NCBI GenBank assembly: GCA_002495535.1
Contig: DAFX01000096.1
Coordinates: forward strand, 9,167 to 22,827
Length of the DNA: 13,661 bases
Origin: Euryarchaeota archaeon UBA433
Lineage (GTDB): Archaea > Thermoplasmatota > Poseidoniia > Poseidoniales > Poseidoniaceae
Direction of reading: 5' to 3'
The position numbers and the translations under genes are program-made. Of this stretch, positions 1-5,877 are shown piece by piece (within the stretch, counting starts at the first letter, position 1; every line of letters starts with the position of its first letter). A model generated the notes under the pieces. It worked only from the letters and a program-made list of their open reading frames with translations, was not told the DNA's origin and ran no database searches.

Positions 1-719
1 GCGGCAATTCCGGATAATGAATTGAGCAGCGAGACCACAACTGGCATGTCAGCCCCACCGATTGGCAAGACCAGTACAATCCCAAGGAGGCACGAAATTC
101 CAATGATGCCCCACAAGTAAGTTTCATTGGTTGGCTCCTCAATGCTGAGGAAAATCATTACAAAGACGCTCAAAAGCAACAACACCTTGACTGGGTTCAA
201 CCATGATGGACCCCACGTCGGTGTCCGAATCCATTTTCCGAAGACTTCGATACCGCCCTTCAATTTGTACATGGCCAACAATGACCCGGTTAGGGTCATC
301 CAACCAACAAGGGCTGAAAGGCCAGCGGCGACCATTGTAACCGTAAGAGCGAGTCCTTCTGGCACCGTGGTGTCGTCCAAGATGTACTTCTGAATTTCTG
401 ACAGGGCTACAAGAGCTGAGGCTGCTCCGCCAAAGCCATTGAACAACGCAACGAGTTCTGGCATGCCTGTCATTTCGACCTTCACTGCCATGATGTAGCC
501 AATGAGTGAACCAACAACGATTCCAGCGATGATCAATTCCCAGTGAGCGTTACCGCTCTCTAATTGCATACTGGCAATGGTGGTGATGACAGCAACCAGC
601 ATTCCTAGAGCACCAAGTTGGTTTCCGAACGGTGCTGTTCGTGGGTGGCCCAGTTTTTTCAATCCGAAAATGAAGAGTGCTGCAGAAAGCAGGTATCCAA
701 TTGAAATCCAATCTTCCAT
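1..719 (-). CDS. pntB: NAD(P)+ transhydrogenase beta subunit PntB, 3' end cut by window edge
   Basis: Membrane and NADP(H)-binding subunit of the proton-translocating transhydrogenase, which moves hydride from NADH to NADP+ at the cost of the proton gradient. The window shows the first 239 residues, starting MEDWISIGYLLSAALFIFG. About six hydrophobic helices are visible. Between them is the highly conserved PntB segment MPELVALFNGFGGAASALVA at about residues 93-112, which identifies the family. The soluble NADP-binding domain III would lie beyond position 1 and is not seen. The ATG at 719-717 follows the pntA2 stop after one base and has a strong GGAGGTG ribosome binding site inside the end of pntA2, so translation is probably coupled. 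The frame is open to the edge, so the gene is partial because of the window and shows no sign of being broken. Confidence 0.95.
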   Translation of the reverse strand, partial: MEDWISIGYLLSAALFIFGLKKLGHPRTAPFGNQLGALGMLVAVITTIASMQLESGNAHWELIIAGIVVGSLIGYIMAVKVEMTGMPELVALFNGFGGAASALVALSEIQKYILDDTTVPEGLALTVTMVAAGLSALVGWMTLTGSLLAMYKLKGGIEVFGKWIRTPTWGPSWLNPVKVLLLLSVFVMIFLSIEEPTNETYLWGIIGISCLLGIVLVLPIGGADMPVVVSLLNSLSGIA

Positions 720-720
720 T

Positions 721-1032
721 TCAAGCACCTCCGCGCTTTTTACCAGCAATCATGTTCAACATTCTGTTGGTCACCGCAAAGCCACCAACCACGTTGATCA
801 TGGCAAGGACGACAGCAACGAAAGCGAGCAGTCCTGAAAGGGCAGTATCGCCGCCTTCGAATGCGACGTTGGAACCAATCAAAGCTCCAATGATTGAGAT
901 TCCAGAAATGGCGTTGGCACCGCTCATCAATGGTGTGTGAAGTGTAGCGGGTACTTTTGTGATCAATTCAAAGCCGAGGAAGATCGCAAGCAGAAATAGA
1001 GTGATGTTGGCTATTAAGAATTCAGGAGTCAT
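721..1032 (-). CDS. pntA2: NAD(P)+ transhydrogenase alpha subunit, small membrane part (PntA2/PntAb)
   Basis: A 103-residue membrane protein corresponding to the C-terminal domain II part of a full-length PntA. It shows a hydrophobic helix at about residues 5-23, the family signature HTPLMSGANAISGI at about 32-45, and two more hydrophobic stretches before a basic end (GKKRGGA). In enterobacteria this part is fused to the NAD-binding domain; here it is a separate gene, as in the three-subunit Rhodospirillum rubrum enzyme. The ATG shares one base with the stop of the upstream gene (TGATG), and a perfect GGAGGTG lies seven bases before it. Start and coupling are therefore well supported. It should pair with PntB to form the proton channel. 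Confidence 0.95.
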   Translation of the reverse strand: MTPEFLIANITLFLLAIFLGFELITKVPATLHTPLMSGANAISGISIIGALIGSNVAFEGGDTALSGLLAFVAVVLAMINVVGGFAVTNRMLNMIAGKKRGGA

Positions 1033-2192
1033 CAGAGAACACCTCCAAGGCGAGTTTGTTTTGGATGAACTTCTCCATCTTTGCAGATGAGAACTCCACC
1101 CATTCCGTTGACGTAGAAGTCGCTTCCTTCCGGCGCCCCAACAAGAATGTCATCCTCGTCAGATATGACCACTGAGCCTTCGTTGACCAACGAAGTCATG
1201 AACGTTGTCAAGTTGTTGGAATACAGCATGCTGGAAGAGGTTGCGAGTGTACCAGGCAGGTTCGACGTACCGACGATGATCACACCGTTGTCGGTGGTGG
1301 TGATTTCACCGGCGACAGTGTCTTCACAATTCCCGCCAACGTCAGCATTCATGTCGACAATTACGGCACCGGGTTTGAAATTTTTCACAGCACTCGAAGG
1401 CACGGTGATCGGTGCTGGTCGACCGAAAATTCTCGCGGTGGTGACAATGATATCTGCATCTGCAGCGACGCCACACACAGTATCGTTGACCTTCTGAATG
1501 AACTCGGGTGTGAGTGGTTTTGCGTAGCCTGATTCATCTTCGAAATCATCCATGCCGTCGACTTCAATAAATCGCCCACCTACGGACTCAATTTGTTCTG
1601 CCGCTGTCTTTCGAACGTCTGATGCGTACACGACAGCACCGAGGCGTTTCGCGGTTGCAATAGCTTGCAAACCGGCAACACCGCTTCCCATAATCACAAC
1701 TTTAGCTGGTCGGATTGTTCCTGCAGAAGTGGTCATCATTGGGATGCCCTTAGGGACGTGAGCCGCACCCAAAAGAACGGCTTTGTATCCAGCGAGGTTG
1801 TCCTGTGAAGAGTTGACGTCCATTGATTGAGCACGAGAAAGTCGGCGTGGAATCATGTCCATTGACAGCAGGGTGATGCCTGAATCCATACAGGCTTGAA
1901 CGTGTTCAGGGTTCCGGAACGGATCGGATACACAAGCAAGGTTCGCACCTTTCGAGATTCCCTCGACACCTGGGAAACGAATACAGACAATGTTATCGCA
2001 GGCCAATGCGTCCTTACGAGAACCAATTGTTGCACCTGCATCTTCGTATTGACTGTCGCTGTAATTTGATGCGGAACCAGCACCCTTTTCGATCACGACT
2101 TCGAAGCCTGCTTTGAGCAGTTTTTTCATGCTAGATGGGACGATTCCTACACGGGTTTCGCCCTCTGGTTCCATTGGTACGCCGAGTTTCAT
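1032..2192 (-). CDS. pntA: NAD(P)+ transhydrogenase alpha subunit, NAD-binding domain I (PntA1/PntAa)
   Basis: Soluble NAD(H)-binding subunit of transhydrogenase, related to alanine dehydrogenase; 386 residues from the ATG at 2192-2190 (MKLGVPMEPEGETRVGI). Diagnostic features are the N-terminal EPEGETRVGIVP segment, the RAQSMD loop at about 120-125 (the RQD loop that contacts domain III and nicotinamide in characterised enzymes), the Rossmann motif GSGVAG at about 169-174, and an Asp at about 192 ending the second strand, consistent with NAD rather than NADP. A TTG at 2243 would add 17 residues (MNQPQPRFRGLRAGRSN), but that extension spans a hairpin and precedes the normal family start, so I prefer the ATG. 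It is the first gene of the pntA-pntA2-pntB operon. Confidence 0.95.
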   Translation of the reverse strand: MKLGVPMEPEGETRVGIVPSSMKKLLKAGFEVVIEKGAGSASNYSDSQYEDAGATIGSRKDALACDNIVCIRFPGVEGISKGANLACVSDPFRNPEHVQACMDSGITLLSMDMIPRRLSRAQSMDVNSSQDNLAGYKAVLLGAAHVPKGIPMMTTSAGTIRPAKVVIMGSGVAGLQAIATAKRLGAVVYASDVRKTAAEQIESVGGRFIEVDGMDDFEDESGYAKPLTPEFIQKVNDTVCGVAADADIIVTTARIFGRPAPITVPSSAVKNFKPGAVIVDMNADVGGNCEDTVAGEITTTDNGVIIVGTSNLPGTLATSSSMLYSNNLTTFMTSLVNEGSVVISDEDDILVGAPEGSDFYVNGMGGVLICKDGEVHPKQTRLGGVL

Positions 2193-2212
2193 GTTGCTTC
2201 TTCCTGCCCTCA

Positions 2213-2230
2213 AGCCACGAAAGCGTGGCT
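2213..2230. other. Small hairpin just upstream of pntA
   Basis: An inverted repeat AGCCACG-AAAG-CGTGGCT gives a 7 bp stem with a 4-base loop. It lies about 20 bases before the pntA ATG on the minus strand, so it would be in the 5' leader of that mRNA if transcription starts near the run at about 2258-2268 (reverse strand CTAAAAAC, a weak TATA-like string). It could be a translational control element or mRNA stabiliser, or chance. No T-run follows it, so it is not an obvious terminator. Confidence 0.35.
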
Positions 2231-2363
2231 GGGGTTGATTCAAACCAACGGAAGGGGGTTTTTAGAGAACTCGCTCGGACGCGATGCGAAAAAAAAACTC
2301 CGTGTCAAGAAACTGGATGATTTTTGGCTTTCTTTTTGCTGAATTTGCAACCATGTTCCTTAT

Positions 2364-2369
2364 GGAGGT
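2364..2369 (+). promoter_or_regulatory. Strong ribosome binding site GGAGGT that decides the mdh start
   Basis: GGAGGT lies seven bases upstream of the ATG at 2377. The same core precedes pntA2 and pntB in this window, so the genome clearly uses it. It favours 2377 over the ATG at 2404, which has no such site, and over the upstream in-frame ATG at 2284. Confidence 0.7.
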
Positions 2370-2376
2370 CCTTTGT

Positions 2377-3342
2377 ATGGAGCAATTTACCGAAGTGACC
2401 ATTATGGGAAGGAACAGAAGGAAAATTGCAGTGATTGGAGCAGGAAATGTTGGAGCAACTTGTGCTTTCGTTCTCGCACAAATGAAAATCGCAGATATTG
2501 TTTTGTTGGATATTTACGAAGGGTTTGCAAAAGGGAAAGCCCTCGATATGTCACAAAATGGTCAAGTTTTGAACTATGATGGTGCTCTTACAGGCACCTC
2601 CAACTACGAGGACATTGCCGGAGCAGATGTTGTCGTTGTCACCTCTGGTTTCCCTCGTCAACCCGGTATGACCCGGGAGGATTTGATCGCCAAGAATGCG
2701 GGAATTGTCAAGCAAGTTGGTGAAGGCATTCGAGACCATGCTCCCGAATCAACCATCGTGATGGTCACCAATCCTCTTGATCTCATGACCTACCACATGC
2801 AAAAAGTCACTGGATTCCCCGCACACCGAGTCTGCGGCCAAGCAGGTGTGCTCGACAGCGCACGAATGACCCATTTTGTTGCCCAAGCAGTTGGTTGCTC
2901 AGAAGAGGATGTTCAAGCAATGGTGCTTGGTGGACACGGCGACACCATGGTGCCCCTGCCGCGTTTTACCACGGTTGGCGGTATTGCAATCACGCATTTG
3001 CTTGATGAAGAAACAATTGACGCTATTTGCAAGCGTACCGCTTCGGGCGGGGGAGAAATTGTCAAACTCCTCGAACGTGGTTCAGCATTCTATGCACCTG
3101 GTTCGGCAGCGGCGGTCATGGCTGAAGCCGTCCTCAACGACAGAAAGCGTTTGATACCCGCATCAGCACACCTCACCGGCCAATACGGTCTCGATGATGT
3201 CTACATCGGTGTACCAGTGATCCTCGGTGCTGGTGGCATTGAACGAATCATCGAACTTGATTTGAGCGAGGGAGAACTCTCATCGCTTCAGGGATCAGGT
3301 AATTTTTACAAATCGCAACTCAGTGAACTTTTGGGCTATTGA
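2377..3342 (+). CDS. mdh: Malate dehydrogenase (NAD-dependent, LDH-like family)
   Basis: Interconverts malate and oxaloacetate with NAD(H) in the TCA cycle. From the chosen start it has 321 residues; an ATG at 2404 would give 312, closer to the usual 305-315. Visible motifs are the Rossmann GAGNVG at about 21-26, an Asp at about 45 (LLDIYEG) for NAD preference, the active-site loop GFPRQPGMTR at about 91-100 with Arg where lactate dehydrogenases carry Gln (so malate specificity), VTNPLD with Asn about 132, LDSAR at about 159-163 with the Asp/Arg pair, and GGHGDTMVP with catalytic His about 187. The gene stands alone on the plus strand, divergent from the pnt operon and ending two bases from the convergent ygfZ-like stop. 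Malate oxidation supplies NADH that the neighbouring transhydrogenase could convert to NADPH (inference). Confidence 0.95.
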   Translation: MEQFTEVTIMGRNRRKIAVIGAGNVGATCAFVLAQMKIADIVLLDIYEGFAKGKALDMSQNGQVLNYDGALTGTSNYEDIAGADVVVVTSGFPRQPGMTREDLIAKNAGIVKQVGEGIRDHAPESTIVMVTNPLDLMTYHMQKVTGFPAHRVCGQAGVLDSARMTHFVAQAVGCSEEDVQAMVLGGHGDTMVPLPRFTTVGGIAITHLLDEETIDAICKRTASGGGEIVKLLERGSAFYAPGSAAAVMAEAVLNDRKRLIPASAHLTGQYGLDDVYIGVPVILGAGGIERIIELDLSEGELSSLQGSGNFYKSQLSELLGY

Positions 3343-3344
3343 TC

Positions 3345-4046
3345 CTAAGTCCGAACTATCGCTAAGGACTTGCTTAGGCCTTTGGTTGTGATTTTACCAT
3401 TGATTTCTTCATCGTTTGATACGACGACGAGTTTTTTTCCCGTTCGCCCTCTTGTACGCATACGGGTGAGCAATTCCTGCCCGATGTAACAGCCTTTAGA
3501 TTGGTGCACATCTGCATCCAAACCGCATGCAAACGCATGATTCTCTTTTGTGATTTCAAAAGAAGGCCACGGATTAATCGTTTCAATACGCCATTGGTGG
3601 AATTCTTCCACGGTGGCGTCGGTTTTTACTGGGACGTTTTTTCCTGCAACGAGGAGGTTAAGCCCTTCTTGTGTTCTTGCAACGGTCACGCCATTATCGG
3701 ACTCAAAACGCCCGGGTTCAGGGCCCGGTGCCTGATATTGAGTGTAGAAATTATTGTTGGATGTCGCAAGAGAGATGTTGACATCTTGGCCCAAGATACG
3801 TGGCATGATGTGATGTGATAGGTCATGCCAGAAAGGTTCGTGACTCAGCATGGCAATGAATTCACCCATGTGAAAGAGACCCACACGATCGATCACCTTT
3901 GCAAGTGCGGTGGTGAATGTGGTTTGCCTGAATTCCCCTTTCTTCAAATCCAGCACATGGTTGGTGGATAAGCCATCAATGAAGGAAAGGACATCTTGGC
4001 CCCGCCAAATGCTCAGGTTTCCTTCGGGATAAGGTGCTGTGGGCAT
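3345..4046 (-). CDS. ygfZ: YgfZ/GcvT-like folate-binding protein, Fe-S enzyme maintenance
   Basis: 233-residue member of the COG0354 family (YgfZ in bacteria, IBA57 in mitochondria), which helps assemble or repair some Fe-S enzymes in a folate-dependent way. The diagnostic family motif KGCYIGQE is present at about 184-191, with the conserved Cys at 186. The N-terminus also fits (SFIDGLSTNHVLDLKKG at about 21-37). Bacterial YgfZ is about 325 residues; here the C-terminal barrel after the motif is only about 40 residues, so this is a compact version. The ATG at 4046 is preceded by GAGGG overlapping the TGA of the upstream A-type carrier gene, nine bases between the two ORFs. It is the last gene of the four-gene minus-strand unit. 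Pairing with an A-type carrier supports a role in Fe-S biogenesis; paralogous aminomethyltransferase activity is unlikely. Confidence 0.88.
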   Translation of the reverse strand: MPTAPYPEGNLSIWRGQDVLSFIDGLSTNHVLDLKKGEFRQTTFTTALAKVIDRVGLFHMGEFIAMLSHEPFWHDLSHHIMPRILGQDVNISLATSNNNFYTQYQAPGPEPGRFESDNGVTVARTQEGLNLLVAGKNVPVKTDATVEEFHQWRIETINPWPSFEITKENHAFACGLDADVHQSKGCYIGQELLTRMRTRGRTGKKLVVVSNDEEINGKITTKGLSKSLAIVRT

Positions 4047-4055
4047 ACAACGCCC

Positions 4056-4436
4056 TCAAGCGAATGATTCCCCACATCCACACGAAGATTCTGCGTTCGG
4101 GTTGTTGATCTTGAATCCGCCGCCCATCAGTCGGTCGACATAATCAATTTCGATGCCATCCAACAAGTGGCTAGATGCATTGGGGACGAGGACTCGGAAC
4201 CCTTCGATGACGACTTCTTGGCAGGATTGATCTGTTTCCTCCACAATTTGCAAGTCGTACATGTAACCCGAGCAGCCTCCCGAAAGAACCCCAACAAGAA
4301 GCGCCATAGATCGGTCTTCCCCAAAGGCATCAGCGAGCATCGTTTGGGCCTTTTCGGAGATTGTTAGCGCCACATCAACCACTTCTGGTTGTACGACTTG
4401 AATCGGTCCAGCGGTTTCACATGTTCCACAGTCCAT
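4056..4436 (-). CDS. A-type iron-sulfur cluster carrier (IscA/ErpA/HesB family)
   Basis: 126-residue A-type carrier that receives Fe-S clusters from a scaffold and passes them to apo-enzymes. The three conserved cysteines are present: C55 in SGGCSGYMYDL, then C119 and C121 in SSCGCGE near the C-terminus. The core runs from about residue 24 to 123, including the conserved NPNA before the CGCG. The first 20 or so residues are an extension containing an extra CxxC pair (MDCGTC, C3 and C6) that the typical 105-115 residue family member lacks. No clear ribosome binding site precedes the ATG; the gap to the upstream regulator gene is 36 bases and to the downstream ygfZ-like gene 9 bases. IscA, ErpA and SufA cannot be told apart from sequence alone, so no symbol is given. 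Confidence 0.92.
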   Translation of the reverse strand: MDCGTCETAGPIQVVQPEVVDVALTISEKAQTMLADAFGEDRSMALLVGVLSGGCSGYMYDLQIVEETDQSCQEVVIEGFRVLVPNASSHLLDGIEIDYVDRLMGGGFKINNPNAESSCGCGESFA

Positions 4437-4472
4437 GATAACGCCAGAAGGCGACTGCCTAAGAACCTGCGC

Positions 4473-5861
4473 TCAAGAGAGCGTTTCAGAGGTCTCACTT
4501 TGGCATTCAATTTCAAAGTGACACGAATCCCTTCCGTCGCTCGTGCACACCCGTTCCTTTGAAATCACTTTTATGCTATGTCGCTCCATAACAATCCCCT
4601 GGAGAATACCTTCGTCGAGGTGGCAAAACATCCCACCTACGCTTGGCTTACCGCCACAGGCCCCACCATTGTGAACCAGAACAGACGCTGGTGGCATGCC
4701 TTTCGTGACAATTTCACCCATGCCAAGTTGACTCCATTCCCTTTGGAGATGGTTCCAAAACTCATCATCGCTCTCTACGTCGTTCCACTTACTTGCGAGT
4801 TCTTGACCGATTCGGGTTCCAACACCACTGAGCACCTCATTGAGGTCAATACCTAGCATTGATAGAGCATCAGCTTGTGGGTTTTCGAGCGTAGGAACGG
4901 GCTCTCCTGCTTTCCTTAGGAACGCGTTTGGACCTTCAATTGAACTAGGATTGTCCATGCTGCTTAATAGTGAAGTTCGCAACTTTTCGTAGTATGAACC
5001 CTCGCCCAATATGAGGTGCAACGGTTCGATGATTTTGCCCTCAGTGAGTCGTGCCTTTGCCGCACGGTAGGAGGTTCCAGCAGACCATTGGATAATCATC
5101 AATTCTACTTGTGCATTCATGAACGGTTTTGATTCGATCAACAACGCCGTGTCTTGTTTTCCGCGACCCGTAGGATTTGCTTCCAAATTGATGAATTGTA
5201 GGCCCACTTCTCCGTCAACATACACACCTTGCATACTGAAGTTTTCATGGTGCCTCACTTCGATTCTATCATCAAGGTCGTCAAAGAACTTGATGGTTTT
5301 TTCATTGAGCGATGTCGATACACGCACACGTACTCCACGGTTTACAGCTTCCATGAGTGCATCAAAAGCCCCCGAGCGGCGGAGGTGGAAGATACCCCAG
5401 TTGCCCAGTAAGAGCCATACATTTTCTTCTGCCTCGCTTAGTATGGATTGAACATTTGCCATGATTGAGTGCCGATCTTTGAGCACTGTGAAATTCGGTT
5501 CCGGTTGCTCAGATTGATAGGAGAGAAGTGCGACTTCCGAACCATCTTTCATTGCTTCAAGGTGTTCTTGCATTCGCCGGAGGTCCATCTCGGAACGCTG
5601 GATGAGCAAATCAAATACTTCTTCAATTTTGATGCCCAAGAATCGCATTGGCTTGTCCAAAGTTGCTTTGACTAGACCCATGTCCTGCATTTTTCTCAAA
5701 GTGTTGTAGGCATCCATACGAGAGATTCCAATTCGTTTCCCGACTTCACTCGCTTTGGATGGAGGATGTGTGGCCAAATCCAATACAATATTGGCATGTT
5801 TTTCATCCAGTCCGCATTCGACCAGGCGGGCGATAACATCCATGCTGTCCTTTTCACTCAC
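4473..5861 (-). CDS. TrmB-family transcriptional regulator with C-terminal cysteine-rich V4R-like domain
   Basis: 462 residues with three parts. Residues about 10-78 form a TrmB-type winged helix (EVGKRIGISRMDAYNTLRKMQDMGLV), the DNA-binding region of archaeal TrmB regulators. A short coiled helix at about 80-105 follows, then a phospholipase-D-like sensor segment at about 123-262 (NVWLLLGNWGIFHL, GVRVRVSTSL) as in TrmB proteins. Residues about 325-455 resemble a V4R (4-vinyl reductase) ligand-binding domain, with the end pattern GMFCHLDEGIL, then ERVCTSDGRDSCHFEIE. Five of six cysteines fall at 402, 413, 439, 447 and 453. The start is a GTG 16 bases after the TPR gene; an ATG at 5843 is equally possible and would drop six residues. 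It is followed by the Fe-S carrier and ygfZ-like genes. The effector is unknown; the sugar binding typical of some TrmB proteins cannot be assumed. Confidence 0.85.
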   Translation of the reverse strand: MSEKDSMDVIARLVECGLDEKHANIVLDLATHPPSKASEVGKRIGISRMDAYNTLRKMQDMGLVKATLDKPMRFLGIKIEEVFDLLIQRSEMDLRRMQEHLEAMKDGSEVALLSYQSEQPEPNFTVLKDRHSIMANVQSILSEAEENVWLLLGNWGIFHLRRSGAFDALMEAVNRGVRVRVSTSLNEKTIKFFDDLDDRIEVRHHENFSMQGVYVDGEVGLQFINLEANPTGRGKQDTALLIESKPFMNAQVELMIIQWSAGTSYRAAKARLTEGKIIEPLHLILGEGSYYEKLRTSLLSSMDNPSSIEGPNAFLRKAGEPVPTLENPQADALSMLGIDLNEVLSGVGTRIGQELASKWNDVESDDEFWNHLQREWSQLGMGEIVTKGMPPASVLVHNGGACGGKPSVGGMFCHLDEGILQGIVMERHSIKVISKERVCTSDGRDSCHFEIECQSETSETLS

Positions 5862-5877
5862 GTGATATCAACCCTGT

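Noticed and set aside
1147..1497. 116-residue plus-strand frame antisense to pntA
   Set aside because: It is a shadow of the PntA gene, whose motifs on the opposite strand are unmistakable.
2193..2243. PntA extension to a TTG at 2243
   Set aside because: The ATG at 2192 gives the normal family start (MKLGVPMEP). The extension contains a perfect hairpin and basic filler.
2284..2376. Longer mdh N-terminus starting at an ATG at 2284
   Set aside because: The added residues are hydrophobic and unlike any malate dehydrogenase. The strong GGAGGT at 2364-2369 points to the ATG at 2377, and 2404 would also give a normal length.
4440..4472. Possible hairpin CGCC-TTCT-GGCG in the gap before the A-type carrier gene
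   Set aside because: The stem is only four base pairs and no T-run follows, so it does not support a terminator or riboswitch.
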